In this document: positions 17,579 through 26,815 of the stretch, one piece after another
Position numbering within the stretch: position 1 is the first letter of the stretch
How the letters are laid out: every line of letters begins with the position of its first letter
DNA from: Micromonospora coriariae
GTDB taxonomy: Bacteria > Actinomycetota > Actinomycetes > Mycobacteriales > Micromonosporaceae
Direction of reading: 5' to 3'
DNA: 64,000 nt
NCBI RefSeq assembly: GCF_900091455.1
Contig: NZ_LT607412.1
Coordinates: 1,550,001-1,614,000 of the forward strand
The notes under the pieces: model-generated
Seen by the model: the letters and a program-made list of their open reading frames with translations, nothing else
Told to the model about the DNA's origin: nothing
Databases searched by the model: none
Program-made: the position numbers and the translations under genes

Positions 17579-18430
17579 GTGGCCAACACGATTCCCGACA
17601 TCAGCCTGAACGACGGCACGACCATCCCGCAGCTCGGCTTCGGGGTGTTCCAGATCGAGCCGAAGGACACCGTCGCGGCGGTGGCCAAGGCGCTGGAGGT
17701 GGGCTACCGGCACATCGACACCGCCGAGATGTACGGCAACGAGGCCGAGGTGGGCGAGGCCGTACGCGAGTCCGGCCTCGACCGGGACGCGGTCTACATC
17801 ACCAGCAAGCTGAACAACGCCTTCCACCGCCCCGACGACGCCCGCAAGGCGTTCGACTCGACGCTGGCGGCGCTGAAGATGGACTACATCGACCTGTTCC
17901 TGATCCACTGGCCGCTGCCGACCCTGTACGACGGCGACTACGTCTCCACCTGGAAGGTGCTGGAGGAGTTCCAGCGCGACGGCCGGGCCCGCTCGATCGG
18001 CGTGTCGAACTTCCAGGTGTCGCACCTGCGGCGGCTGGCCGCCGAGGCGGACGTGATGCCGGCGGTCAACCAGATCGAGGCGCACCCGTACTTCGGCAAC
18101 GAGGAGGTCCGCGCCTACGGCCGCGAGCACAACATCCTCACCGAGGCGTGGTCGCCGATCGCGCAGGGCAAGGTGCTGGGCGACCCGACGGTGGTCGACA
18201 TCGCCGAGCAGGTCGACCGGAGCCCGGCGCAGGTGGTGCTCCGCTGGCACGTGCAGCGCGGCGACATCATCTTCCCGAAGTCGACCACCCCGAAGCGGAT
18301 CGAGGAGAACACCCGGATCTTCGACTTCGAGCTGGACGACACGGCGATGGAGCGGATCACCGGGCTGGACAAGGGCGAGGCCGGTCGGCAGGGCCCGAAC
18401 CCGGACACCTTCGCCTACCTGCCCGCGTAA
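17579..18430 (+). CDS. Aldo/keto reductase (2,5-diketo-gluconate reductase type)
   Basis: A 283-residue NADPH-dependent oxidoreductase with the complete catalytic tetrad Asp47, Tyr52, Lys77 and His110 (HIDTAEMYGNE, ITSKLNN, LIHWPLP) and the cofactor motif IIFPKSTTPKRIEEN near the C-terminus. It probably reduces small carbonyl compounds. The GTG at 17579 follows GAAGGAG at good spacing. It is monocistronic, ending at a strong terminator. Confidence 0.92.
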   Translation: MANTIPDISLNDGTTIPQLGFGVFQIEPKDTVAAVAKALEVGYRHIDTAEMYGNEAEVGEAVRESGLDRDAVYITSKLNNAFHRPDDARKAFDSTLAALKMDYIDLFLIHWPLPTLYDGDYVSTWKVLEEFQRDGRARSIGVSNFQVSHLRRLAAEADVMPAVNQIEAHPYFGNEEVRAYGREHNILTEAWSPIAQGKVLGDPTVVDIAEQVDRSPAQVVLRWHVQRGDIIFPKSTTPKRIEENTRIFDFELDDTAMERITGLDKGEAGRQGPNPDTFAYLPA

Positions 18431-18457
18431 CGCGACGGCTGGCGACGGCGCACAGAG

Positions 18458-18485
18458 AAGGGGGGCCCGGTCGGGTCCCCCTTTT
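18458..18485 (+). terminator. Rho-independent terminator
   Basis: AAGGGGGGCCCG pairs with CGGGTCCCCCTT (one G-U pair) and is followed by TTTTC. It lies 28 nt after the reductase stop and 24 nt before the next ATG. Confidence 0.85.
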
Positions 18486-18509
18486 CGTGTGAAAGGACCG
18501 CCCCCTGCG

Positions 18510-19205
18510 ATGTCGCTCCGCCGCTCCACCCTTGCTCTGCTGTCGTTGCTCCTGCTCGCGCCGGCGGCCTGCGCGCCGAGCCAGGCCGCCGAGGCCCCCC
18601 GCTGGTCCGCGCCGGCGGCGTCGGCCTCGCCGACCCCGCCGAAGCCGCGCCCGGCGCCGACCTCCACCGCCGAGGTCCGCAGCCGGGTCACCAAGGCGAT
18701 GCTGAACCTGGACGCGAAGTTCAACCCGGAGACCGCCCAGTACACCGACGAGAACACCGACGCGTGGAAGCTGATCTCGTTGTGCAGGGCGAGCCTGCCG
18801 TCGGACATCAAACGCACCGCCTACCGGGAGCGGCTCTGGGACGGCGAGACCGTGTGGATCCGGCAGTACGTGGTCGGCTACCTGAAGGTGCCCGGCCGCA
18901 AGCTCGCCGACGAGCTGCGGTCCGTCCTCTCGACGTGCAAGCAGTACGAGGTGCCCGACGACGGACGCACGTCGACGATCGTGCGGCCCTCACCCCCGCC
19001 GGTGCCGAACGGCCCGGACGTGATCACCTTCTGCGAGCGGTTGAAGGGGAAGGCGACCCGGCACCAGTGCACCCTCTTCCTGGTGCGCGGCAACTTCGTC
19101 ATGGAGGTGGACGCCTCGGCGAGCAACGGCGACCTGGCGGCCGGCACCGCGCTGATCGCGAAGATCGCGCCGCTGGCAGTGGCCGCCCTCGAGAAGATCG
19201 CCTGA
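18510..19205 (+). CDS. Putative lipoprotein
   Basis: A 231-residue exported protein of unknown function. The N-terminus RRSTLALLSLLLLAPAAC fits a lipoprotein signal with Cys21 as the lipidated residue, although Pro at -3 makes the lipobox weak. A Pro/Ala/Ser-rich linker to about residue 50 precedes two similar segments, each with a pair of cysteines. A GTG seven codons upstream is in frame but would lengthen the signal peptide; GAAAGGA lies before the ATG. No domain was recognised. Confidence 0.7.
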   Translation: MSLRRSTLALLSLLLLAPAACAPSQAAEAPRWSAPAASASPTPPKPRPAPTSTAEVRSRVTKAMLNLDAKFNPETAQYTDENTDAWKLISLCRASLPSDIKRTAYRERLWDGETVWIRQYVVGYLKVPGRKLADELRSVLSTCKQYEVPDDGRTSTIVRPSPPPVPNGPDVITFCERLKGKATRHQCTLFLVRGNFVMEVDASASNGDLAAGTALIAKIAPLAVAALEKIA

Positions 19206-19282
19206 ACGTCGCCGCGGGACGGGCGCCACCGCTGTGGCACCCGCCCCTCCCCCCTGCTGACGACCCCTCGGTCAGCCCCCGG

Positions 19283-19813
19283 TCAGCTCCGGCCCACGGA
19301 GTCCTGGTTCTGCAGCACCAGCCACCGGCCTTGGTGGTAGGTGTAGCTCACCCCGATCAGCAGCGGCACCCGGACGCCGGACGCCGGCACCGCGTAGACG
19401 GAGTCGAACAGCACGAAGCCGGTGTGGCAGCCCACCACGGTCTGCTTGGCCACGCTGAACGACTGCGTCCAGGAGTCGTCGGCGAAGAACCCGCGCAGCC
19501 AGTCCACGGTGGCCCGCTTGCCGTCGAGCACCTCCCCGTCGGAGGCGAAGACGGAGGTCACCTCGGGGTGCAGCAGGGCGGCGAAGCCGTCCAGGTCACG
19601 CCGGGCGGTGGTCTCCACGTACGCCCGGACGGCACGGTCGAAGGCGCGCTGGCAGCCGCGGGCCGTCGCGTCGCCGGTCGTGGTGTCGCCCGGGCCGGGG
19701 GTGGCGGCCGACACCGCGGCGGGAGCCGAGGCCAGCAGGCCGGCGGTGAGCCCGAGCAGGGCGATCGTTCGGCCGAGCCGGCCGGCGGGGCGGGCGGAGG
19801 CAGGTGGGCGCAT
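19283..19813 (-). CDS. Secreted NTF2-like (SgcJ/EcaC type) protein
   Basis: A 176-residue protein with an N-terminal signal sequence (Arg-rich start, hydrophobic ALLGLTAGLLASAPAAV, cleavage near SAA). An NTF2-like alpha+beta fold follows: AVRAYVETTARRDLDGFAALLHPEVTSVFASDGEVLDGK, then a strand-rich half ending GRWLVLQNQD. Related cytosolic proteins are polyketide cyclase or isomerase-like; an exported member suggests a binding or small-molecule role that cannot be specified. The ATG at 19813 is supported by GAGGAGA upstream. Confidence 0.75.
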   Translation of the reverse strand: MRPPASARPAGRLGRTIALLGLTAGLLASAPAAVSAATPGPGDTTTGDATARGCQRAFDRAVRAYVETTARRDLDGFAALLHPEVTSVFASDGEVLDGKRATVDWLRGFFADDSWTQSFSVAKQTVVGCHTGFVLFDSVYAVPASGVRVPLLIGVSYTYHQGRWLVLQNQDSVGRS

Positions 19814-19927
19814 CGGGTTCTCCTCGCAACGAGTGGCTGTGCCGTCGCAGCCAACCCGGCCCGGCGATCCGCCGGCCAGTGATTCGAACCAGCTCGAATG
19901 CGGGCCGCACATAGATGCCGCCGCTTG

Positions 19928-19933
19928 TACGAT
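19928..19933 (+). promoter_or_regulatory. -10 box TACGAT, leaderless start of the DUF5937-like regulator
   Basis: TACGAT is followed by 7 nt and GTGATG. The GTG at 19941 would be the 5' end of the transcript. Confidence 0.5.
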
Positions 19934-19940
19934 CCGCGCT

Positions 19941-20945
19941 GTGATGGTCGCGCATCTGGACGGCCCGAGCCTCGCCCGGCTGCGGTTGGCGATCTCGCCG
20001 GCCTCGGAGGTGACGTCCTGGCTGCGGGCGGCGCTCTCGCGGTTCGGGCATCCGGTGCACGGCGATCCCGGCCCGGCCGCCCGCGCCGCACTGCGGCACC
20101 CCGACGTGGCCCTGGTCGCGGCGCTGGTGACGCCGCCCGGCCGGCTCGGTTACACGCCGGACCTGCTCACGCCGAAGCCGCCGCTGGGCCCGCTCGACGC
20201 GGTCTTCGACCAGCAGTTGACGGCCATGGCGGCGACGCCCGCCGACGAGGTGGCGACGCAGGTGCACGAGCGGTTCCCGGCGGGCGCGATGCCGGCGCGG
20301 GTCCGCGCGGCGGTCGAGGACGGCACGCTCGCCCGGCGGGTCACCGACGGGCTGCGCCACTTCTGGCGGGCCGCGCTCGCCGAGCAGTGGCCGGCGGTGC
20401 GGGCCGCGCTGGAGGCCGAACTGGCCGCGCGGGCCACCACCATGGCCACCGCCGGGGTGGGCGGCATGCTGAACAGCCTGCACCCGAAGGTCGGCTGGAC
20501 CGGCAGGTCGCTGACCATCGACAGCTCGTACCGGATCACCACGGCGCTGACCGGCGCGGAACTGGTGCTCGCGCCGTCGGCGCTGGCCTGGCCGCAGCTG
20601 TCCACCCAGCTCTGCGACGAGGGCAACGCTGTGCTGGTCTACCCGATCGGCGCCGGGCGGGCGCAGCCGCGCCGGGCGGGCCGGCTCGGTGACCTGGTCG
20701 GTGCGAGCCGCGCGGCGATCCTCGCGGACCTGGACGTGCCCCGGTCCACCGGGCAGCTCAGCGAGCGGCACCGGCTGGCGCCGGCCACCGTCTCCTACCA
20801 CCTGGGGGTGCTGCTGCGCTCCGGCCTCGTGGTCCGCGCGCGGGAACGGCACAGCGTGCTCTACCGGCGGTCCGAGCACGGGGACGAGCTGGTCGGCTGC
20901 CGTCAGGGCGCGACGCGCTCGGCGAGCCGACGGAACACCGCCTGA
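19941..20945 (+). CDS. ArsR-like winged-helix regulator (DUF5937-type N-terminus)
   Basis: A 334-residue regulator. The first about 250 residues, beginning with LARLRLAISPASEVTSWLRA, match the actinobacterial DUF5937-type sensor region. Residues about 255-320 are a winged helix (GDLVGASRAAILADLDVPRSTGQLSERHRLAPATVSYHLGVLLRSGLVVRARERHSVLYRR). GTG 19941 or the adjacent ATG 19944 is the start; the TACGAT box favours GTG. The 3' end overlaps the convergent gene by 43 nt. Target genes are unknown. Confidence 0.85.
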   Translation: MMVAHLDGPSLARLRLAISPASEVTSWLRAALSRFGHPVHGDPGPAARAALRHPDVALVAALVTPPGRLGYTPDLLTPKPPLGPLDAVFDQQLTAMAATPADEVATQVHERFPAGAMPARVRAAVEDGTLARRVTDGLRHFWRAALAEQWPAVRAALEAELAARATTMATAGVGGMLNSLHPKVGWTGRSLTIDSSYRITTALTGAELVLAPSALAWPQLSTQLCDEGNAVLVYPIGAGRAQPRRAGRLGDLVGASRAAILADLDVPRSTGQLSERHRLAPATVSYHLGVLLRSGLVVRARERHSVLYRRSEHGDELVGCRQGATRSASRRNTA

Positions 20946-21739
20946 GTGGGTGAGCCGGGCTCGGGGACGTAGACGATCATCCGCTGGTCGGTCTCCGGCA
21001 CGTGCAGCACCCGGCACTCGAACTCCAACGCCCCCAGCTCGGGGTGCGGCACCCGCTTGACGATCGGGCGGCGCTCCTCGACGTCGTGCTCGGCCCAGAG
21101 CCGCGCGAACCGGGGCGAGGTGCCGAGCAGCTCGGTGACCAGCTCGCGGATCGCCGGGTCGGCCGGGTAGCGGCCGTAGGCGGCCCGCAGGTCCGCCACT
21201 GTGCTGCGGACGAAGCAGATACTTTCCGCGTCGGACCAGCGGCTGTCGGTCACCGGGCGCCGGAAGGTCCAGCGGATCATGTTGCGGTCCGCGTCCGGCA
21301 CGGCCGCGAGGTCACCCACGAAGTACGTGGCCAGACGATTCCAGGCCAGCACCTGGTACGCGGCGTCGACGAGGTACGCCGGGGTCTCGGTCATCGCGTC
21401 GATCAGGTGCCGCAGCCCCGGGGTCACCTCCCGGCTCGGTCCGCCGACCGGCAGCGGATTCTCCCCGGCGATCCGGAACAGATACTCGCGCTCGTCCCGG
21501 CTGAGCAGCAGTGCCCGGGCCATCGCGGCGAGCACCTGCCGGGACGGGTGCGGCCCCCTGCCCTGTTCCAGCCGAATGTAGTAGTCGATCGACATACCGG
21601 CGAGTTGGGCCACCTCCTGGCGGCGAAGCCCGGGGGTGCGTCGGCGTTCGCCCTCGGGGAGCCCGACCTCGGCGGGGCGCAGCCGGGCGCGGCGGGCGCG
21701 CAGGAACGCCGCCAGTTCGTCACGACGTAGGTCGGTCAT
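20903..21739 (-). CDS. XRE-type regulator with MmyB-like ligand-binding domain
   Basis: A 278-residue regulator. An N-terminal helix-turn-helix (RRTPGLRRQEVAQLAGMSIDYYIRLEQGR) is followed by the MmyB-like PAS-type domain (from about residue 110: AYLVDAAYQVLAWNRLATYFVGD, to the C-terminus). In this family the C-terminal domain can bind fatty-acid-like ligands. It is divergent from the SDR gene at 21842, which is a likely target by position, and overlaps the convergent regulator at its 3' end. Confidence 0.92.
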   Translation of the reverse strand: MTDLRRDELAAFLRARRARLRPAEVGLPEGERRRTPGLRRQEVAQLAGMSIDYYIRLEQGRGPHPSRQVLAAMARALLLSRDEREYLFRIAGENPLPVGGPSREVTPGLRHLIDAMTETPAYLVDAAYQVLAWNRLATYFVGDLAAVPDADRNMIRWTFRRPVTDSRWSDAESICFVRSTVADLRAAYGRYPADPAIRELVTELLGTSPRFARLWAEHDVEERRPIVKRVPHPELGALEFECRVLHVPETDQRMIVYVPEPGSPTQAVFRRLAERVAP

Positions 21740-21841
21740 GCGTCAAGCGTGCCTCAGCCGGCGCCGGCGAGGGTGGTACCGCCGGTCCCAGCCTCGGCCG
21801 GTCTCTCCCTCCGGGCGGGCCGGACGGGCAACGTCGAGGAC

Positions 21842-22597
21842 ATGACGACGAACACGATCGCCCTGATCACCGGGGCCAACAGGGGAATCGGCCTGGCCAC
21901 GGCCGAGCAGCTCGGCGCGCGGGGCATGACGGTGCTGGTGGGTGCCCGGGACGCCGAGCGGGGCCGGGCCGCGCAGGAGAAGCTTCGCGCCGGCGGCGCG
22001 GACGCCCGGTTCGTGCCGCTGGACGTCACCGACGCCGAGTCGGTGGCGGCCGCCGCGAAGCTGGTCGAGTCGGAGTACGGCCGGTTGGACGTGCTGGTCA
22101 ACAACGCCGGCATCATCCTCGCCGACGGTACGTTGGGGCTGCCCAGCGAGACGACCGTGGCGACACTGCGCCGCGTGTTCGAGACGAACGTTTTCGGGGT
22201 GGCGGCGGTGACCAACGCGCTGCTGCCGCTGCTGCTCCGGGCACCCGCGGCCCGGATCGTCAACGTCTCCAGCGAGGTCGGCTCGATCGCGGTGATGACC
22301 GACCCGGACGGCGCGCTGTTCGCGCTGACCTCCGTGCCGTACCCGTCGTCGAAGTCGGCGCTGAACATGCTCACCGCCATGTACGCCAAGGAGCTGCGGG
22401 ACACCCCGATCAAGGTGAACGCGGCGAACCCGGGCTACTGCGCCACCGACCTCAACGGCAACAGCGGCTTCCGCACCGCCGAGCAGGGCGCCGAGGTGAG
22501 CGTGCACCTGGCGACGCTGCCGGCGGACGGGCCGAGCGGGCTGCTCTGGGGCTTCCAGATGGACGCCGGCGGCGGGTACGGGGTGCTGCCCTGGTGA
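21842..22597 (+). CDS. Short-chain dehydrogenase/reductase
   Basis: A 251-residue classical SDR with cofactor motif TGANRGIG (10-17), NNAG (87-90), catalytic Ser143/144, Tyr167 and Lys171 (YPSSK). NAD(P)H-dependent carbonyl reduction is expected. The ATG at 21842 has GAGG upstream. The gene is divergent from an MmyB-type regulator and followed 80 nt later by an aldo/keto reductase with its own ribosome site; the two may be co-regulated. Confidence 0.93.
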   Translation: MTTNTIALITGANRGIGLATAEQLGARGMTVLVGARDAERGRAAQEKLRAGGADARFVPLDVTDAESVAAAAKLVESEYGRLDVLVNNAGIILADGTLGLPSETTVATLRRVFETNVFGVAAVTNALLPLLLRAPAARIVNVSSEVGSIAVMTDPDGALFALTSVPYPSSKSALNMLTAMYAKELRDTPIKVNAANPGYCATDLNGNSGFRTAEQGAEVSVHLATLPADGPSGLLWGFQMDAGGGYGVLPW

Positions 22598-22677
22598 ACG
22601 CTTGACCTGGAGTGCGCTCCAGCCGGCAGGGTGGCGTGCGGGCGCCCACCGGTAGGGCGCACGGAAGGAGAACCACC

Positions 22678-23664
22678 ATGCTGTACCGCACGATCGGCAC
22701 CGACCCGGCGACCCGGCGCGAGGTCAGCGTGCTCAGCCTCGGCGCGATGCTGTTCGGCAGCGTCACCGACGAGACCACCTCGTACGCGATCCTCGACCGG
22801 TACGTCGAGGCCGGCGGCACCTTCATCGACACGTCGGACAACTACGCGTTCTGGGTGGACGACGGGCAGGGCGGGCAGAGCGAGGAGCTGCTCGGCCGGT
22901 GGCGGCGCAGCCGGGGCGTCGGCTCCGAGATCGTCATCGCCACCAAGCTGGGGGCCCGCCCGCTGGCCCCGGGGACCAGCTACCTGGACAACGCCGAGGG
23001 CCTGTCCGCGAAGGTGATCCGCGAGTCCGCCGAGCGCAGCCGGGACCGGCTCGGCGTGGAACGGCTGGACCTGCTCTACGCGCACATCGAGGATCGGACG
23101 GTGCCGCTGGCGGAGACCGTGGAGGGCTTCGCCGAGCTGGTCGGCGAGGGAACGGTGGGCCTGCTGGGGGCGAGCAACCACCGGGCGTGGCGGGTCGAGC
23201 GGGCCCGCGCGCTGGCCGCCGCGGCCGGCCTGCCCGGGTACGAGGTGCTCCAGTACCACCGCAGCTACCTGCCGAACCGCACCGACCTGGCCAGCGCGCT
23301 GGACCCGGACGGCGAGCCGGGTGGCGTCAGCGGCGACCTGCTCAGCTACCTGCGCGCCGAGCCGGAGCTGACCCTGGTGGCGTACTCGCCGCTGCTCAAG
23401 GGAGCGTTCACCCGGGCGGACAAGCCGCTCAGCGAGGCGTACGACCTGCCGAGCGCGCCGCGCCGGCTGGCCGCGCTGCGCGAGGTGGCCGGTGAGACCG
23501 GCGCGACGGTCAACCAGGTGGTGCTGGCCTGGTTGCTGGGCGGCGACCTGCCGTCGATCCCGCTGGTGGGCGCGTCCTCGGTGGCTCAGCTGGAGGAGAG
23601 CCTGGCCGCGGTGGACCTGGAGCTGACCGCCGAGCAGCGGCACCGCCTCGACACCACCTGGTGA
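22678..23664 (+). CDS. Aldo/keto reductase
   Basis: A 328-residue oxidoreductase of the larger AKR group. The tetrad residues are Asp51 and Tyr56 (FIDTSDNYAFW), Lys90 (IATKLGA) and His136 (LLYAHIED). The C-terminal cofactor region is LPSIPLVGASSVAQLEESL. GGAGAAC precedes the ATG. A perfect 10-bp hairpin terminator follows. Confidence 0.92.
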   Translation: MLYRTIGTDPATRREVSVLSLGAMLFGSVTDETTSYAILDRYVEAGGTFIDTSDNYAFWVDDGQGGQSEELLGRWRRSRGVGSEIVIATKLGARPLAPGTSYLDNAEGLSAKVIRESAERSRDRLGVERLDLLYAHIEDRTVPLAETVEGFAELVGEGTVGLLGASNHRAWRVERARALAAAAGLPGYEVLQYHRSYLPNRTDLASALDPDGEPGGVSGDLLSYLRAEPELTLVAYSPLLKGAFTRADKPLSEAYDLPSAPRRLAALREVAGETGATVNQVVLAWLLGGDLPSIPLVGASSVAQLEESLAAVDLELTAEQRHRLDTTW

Positions 23665-23679
23665 CCCGTCAGGCACCGT

Positions 23680-23708
23680 CCCGCCGGCGTCAGCCCGTCG
23701 CCGGCGGG
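23680..23708. terminator. Bidirectional terminator hairpin
   Basis: CCCGCCGGCG (23680-23689) and CGCCGGCGGG (23699-23708) form a perfect 10-bp stem with a 9-nt loop between convergent genes. It overlaps the last codons of the acetyltransferase gene. Confidence 0.65.
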
Positions 23709-24205
23709 GCGGTCAGGTCGAGCTGCCAGTCGTTGGCGCGCATCATGTGCCCCGGCGGGTATTCGAAGCCGGTCTCGCCGAGCAGTGTGAAGCCTGCCTT
23801 GCGACAGACCGCGTTCGAGGCCGGGTTGTCGACCGAGGGGTAGGCGTGCGCGTAGCGGCGGGTCCGCCGGGCGCGGGCCACGTCGGCGACCGCGAGCACC
23901 GCGGCGGTGGCCAGCCCCTGTCCCCGGTACGCGGGCAGCACCGCCCAGCCCATCTCGTACACCGGCTGCTCGCGCCACTCCCGGGCCCAGTAGCCGACGC
24001 TGCCCGCTCGCGCGCCGTCCGGCAGCACCAGGGTGAACATGCAGCCCTGCCCGCCCTCGGCGAAGTGCACGTAGCGGTCGTGCCGGGCGAGCACCTGCTC
24101 GTCGGTCTCCGGCCCGCCGGTGTGCTTGCGCGTGTCCGGTGAGTTGAGCTGCCGCAGCAGGTCGAGGTCGTCCTCGTGCCACGGTTCGATGCGTACCTGC
24201 GCCAT
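23690..24205 (-). CDS. GNAT family N-acetyltransferase
   Basis: A 171-residue GCN5-type acetyltransferase. The acetyl-CoA pyrophosphate loop is RGQGLA (94-99) after EMGWAVLPAY, and the C-terminal half has AYPSVDNPASNAVCRKAGF, typical of the RimJ/RimL-like subgroup. It transfers acetyl groups from acetyl-CoA to an unknown amine. The ATG at 24205 is favoured because the domain begins there (RIEPWHEDDLDLL). Confidence 0.88.
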   Translation of the reverse strand: MAQVRIEPWHEDDLDLLRQLNSPDTRKHTGGPETDEQVLARHDRYVHFAEGGQGCMFTLVLPDGARAGSVGYWAREWREQPVYEMGWAVLPAYRGQGLATAAVLAVADVARARRTRRYAHAYPSVDNPASNAVCRKAGFTLLGETGFEYPPGHMMRANDWQLDLTAPPATG

Positions 24206-24350
24206 CGCGCCCCCTGTTCCTCGGCCCCAGTCAAGCCGATGGCTCTGACATCGGTCCCCGAAACGCCGCCCGCTAGATCCGATCTGGCGGGGCGCCGGCC
24301 GTCTCCTCGCGCCTGCTGGGTGAGACCGAGAGGCCCGGGGGGGGGAAACG

Positions 24351-24905
24351 ATGACGCCGCTCAGGATCGCCGTGATCATCGGCAGCACCCGGGAGGGGCG
24401 GGCCGGGGACCGGGTCACCCGCTGGTTCGTCGACCAGGCCGAGCGGCACGACGACCTCGCGGTGACGGTCGTTGACCTGACCGAGTACGACTTTCCGGCC
24501 AGCTACCCCGCCGAGCCGACCGCTTCCATCCGGGCGTTCGTCCGCGAGGTGAGCCGGGCGGACGCGTTCGTAGTGGTCACCCCGGAGTACAACCACAGCT
24601 TCCCGGCACCCTTGAAACAGGCGATCGACTACGCGTATGACGAGTGGCAGGCCAAGCCGGTCGGCTTCGTGTCGTACGGCTGCCGGTCCACCGGCCTGCA
24701 CGCGGTCGACCAGCTGCGCACGGTCTTCACGGCGCTGCACGCGATGACGGTGCGCGACGTCGTCGGCATCGACCTGCTCGCCGGCGAGCAGACGCCGCAC
24801 TGCACCGACGAGCTGCGCCGCGACGCCCGCGTCCTGCTCGACCAGCTCCGCTGGTGGGGTCTGGCGTTGCGCGACGGCCGCGCCGCCCGGCCCTACGTCT
24901 CCTGA
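24351..24905 (+). CDS. NADPH-dependent FMN reductase family protein
   Basis: A 184-residue flavodoxin-like protein with FMN-phosphate loop GSTREGR (11-17) and the family signature TPEYNHSFPAPLKQAIDYAYDEW. It should reduce FMN, quinones or azo compounds with NADPH. Its ribosome binding region is a run of nine G residues (24337-24345) ending 5 nt before the ATG. It is separated by 42 nt from the DrrAB operon on the same strand. Confidence 0.9.
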   Translation: MTPLRIAVIIGSTREGRAGDRVTRWFVDQAERHDDLAVTVVDLTEYDFPASYPAEPTASIRAFVREVSRADAFVVVTPEYNHSFPAPLKQAIDYAYDEWQAKPVGFVSYGCRSTGLHAVDQLRTVFTALHAMTVRDVVGIDLLAGEQTPHCTDELRRDARVLLDQLRWWGLALRDGRAARPYVS

Positions 24906-24947
24906 ACGCCGCCTCCTGAACACGACGACCGATGAAAGGTAAGGATC

Positions 24948-25961
24948 ATGAGTAGACGCACCACCGGCCTGGCCATCGAGGCCGAAGGGCTCACCCGCTC
25001 GTTCGGGGACACCCGGGCGCTGGCCGGCATCGACCTGCAGGTGCCCGCCGGCACCGTCTACGGCCTGCTCGGCCCGAACGGGGCGGGCAAGACCACCGCA
25101 GTGCGGGTGCTCGCGACGCTGCTGCGACCCGACGGCGGCACGGCCCGGGTCTTCGGGCACGACGTCGTCACCGAGGCCGACGCGGTCCGCAGCCGGGTCA
25201 GCCTCACCGGCCAGTACGCCTCGGTCGACGAGGACCTGACCGGCACCGAGAACCTGGTGCTCCTGGCCCGCCTGCTCGGCCTGCGCAAGCCGGCCGCCCG
25301 CGAGCGCGCGGCGGCCCTGCTCGCCGCGTTCGGCCTGACCGAGGCGAGCGACCGCCAGGTGAAGAAGTACTCCGGCGGGATGCGGCGGCGCATCGACATC
25401 GCCGCCAGCATCCTCAACACCCCCGACCTGCTCTTCCTCGACGAGCCGACCACCGGCCTGGATCCGCGCAGCCGAAACCAGGTGTGGGAAATCGTCCGGG
25501 CCGTGGTGGCACACGGCACGACGGTGCTGCTGACCACCCAGTACCTGGATGAGGCCGACCAGCTCGCCGGGCGGATCGCGGTCGTCGACCACGGCCGGGT
25601 GATCGCGGAGGGCACCCCGGGCGAGCTGAAGTCGTCGGTCGGCTCCGGCACCGTCCACCTGCGACTGCGTGACCCCGGGCAGCGGCCCGAGGCGGAGAAG
25701 GTGCTCCATGCGGCATTGGGCGTACCGGTGCAGCTCGAAGCCGACCCGGTCGCGCTGCTCGCCCGTGTCGGCGAGGCCGGCAGCGACCTCGACGCCAGCG
25801 CGCAGGCCGCCCGCGCGCTCGGCGACCTTGCCCGCGCCGGCATCGTCGTCGACGACTTCTCCCTCGGCCAGCCGAGCCTCGACGAGGTCTTCCTGGCCCT
25901 GACCGACCACCCTGCCGTGCCCGCCGACGAGCGGGACGACCAGCTGGAGGCAGCCCGATGA
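24948..25961 (+). CDS. Daunorubicin-resistance (DrrA) family ABC ATPase
   Basis: A 337-residue ATPase of the DrrA group: Walker [10 protein letters not shown] (42-50), [17 protein letters not shown], signature [14 protein letters not shown], Walker [17 protein letters not shown] and the characteristic DrrA C-terminal extension ending in [24 protein letters not shown] precedes the ATG. It energises efflux of a hydrophobic drug-like compound with the permease encoded by the overlapping gene. Confidence 0.92.
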   Translation: MSRRTTGLAIEAEGLTRSFGDTRALAGIDLQVPAGTVYGLLGPNGAGKTTAVRVLATLLRPDGGTARVFGHDVVTEADAVRSRVSLTGQYASVDEDLTGTENLVLLARLLGLRKPAARERAAALLAAFGLTEASDRQVKKYSGGMRRRIDIAASILNTPDLLFLDEPTTGLDPRSRNQVWEIVRAVVAHGTTVLLTTQYLDEADQLAGRIAVVDHGRVIAEGTPGELKSSVGSGTVHLRLRDPGQRPEAEKVLHAALGVPVQLEADPVALLARVGEAGSDLDASAQAARALGDLARAGIVVDDFSLGQPSLDEVFLALTDHPAVPADERDDQLEAAR

Positions 25962-26815
25962 GCAACGCCACCACCACCACGACCGAACGGGCGCCGTCGG
26001 TCTACGTGCCGTCCGCCGAGGCGCTGGCGACCGTGCTCGCGCCCGGTGCCCGACCGCCCCGACCGAGCGCGCTGGGCGCGTCGCTCACCTTCGGCTGGCG
26101 GGCCATGTTGAAGATCAAGCACGTGCCGGAGCAGCTCTTCGACGTGACCGCGTTCCCGATCATCATGGTGCTGATGTTCACGTACCTGTTCGGTGGCGCC
26201 CTGGCCGACAGCCCGCGCGACTACCTGCAGTTCTTCCTGCCCGGCATCATGGTGACCAGCGTCGTGATGATCACCATGTACACCGGCGTCGGCCTCAACA
26301 CCGACATCGAGAAGGGCATCTTCGACCGCTTCCGGACGCTGCCGGTCTGGCGGCCGGCCGCCCTGGTCGGCATGATCTTCGGCGACGTGCTGCGCTACAT
26401 CCTCGCCGCCCTGGTGATCCTCGGCGTCGGGCTGGCGCTCGGGTTCCGGCCCGACGGCGGGGTGGCCGGCGTGGCCGCCGGGATCGGGCTGCTGGTGGTC
26501 TTCTCGTTCGCGTTCTCCTGGGTGTGGACGTTCTTCGGGCTGGTCCTGCGCAGCGAGAAGTCGGTGATGGGCGTCAGCATGATGGTGCTGTTCCCGTTGA
26601 CGTTCCTGAGCAACGTCTTCGTCGAGCCGAGCACCATGCCCGGCTGGCTCCAGGCGTTCGTGAACGTCAACCCGGTGACGCAGCTGGTCGCCGCCGTCCG
26701 CGCGGCGATGGCCGGCACGTCGGATGCGTCCAGCACGATGTGGTTGCTGGCGTGGAGCGCCGGGTTCGTGGTCGTCTTTGGCACGCTGACCATGTACCGC
26801 TACAACCGCCGCTGA
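25958..26815 (+). CDS. DrrB-type ABC-2 permease
   Basis: A 285-residue membrane protein starting at the ATGA overlap with the DrrA-type gene. About 45 cytoplasmic residues precede six hydrophobic segments; [35 protein letters not shown] and [21 protein letters not shown] are typical DrrB features. With its ATPase it forms a multidrug or natural-product exporter. The nearby MarR regulator (27365-27862) may control it, although the NTF2-like gene lies between them on the other strand. Confidence 0.92.
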   Translation: MSNATTTTTERAPSVYVPSAEALATVLAPGARPPRPSALGASLTFGWRAMLKIKHVPEQLFDVTAFPIIMVLMFTYLFGGALADSPRDYLQFFLPGIMVTSVVMITMYTGVGLNTDIEKGIFDRFRTLPVWRPAALVGMIFGDVLRYILAALVILGVGLALGFRPDGGVAGVAAGIGLLVVFSFAFSWVWTFFGLVLRSEKSVMGVSMMVLFPLTFLSNVFVEPSTMPGWLQAFVNVNPVTQLVAAVRAAMAGTSDASSTMWLLAWSAGFVVVFGTLTMYRYNRR

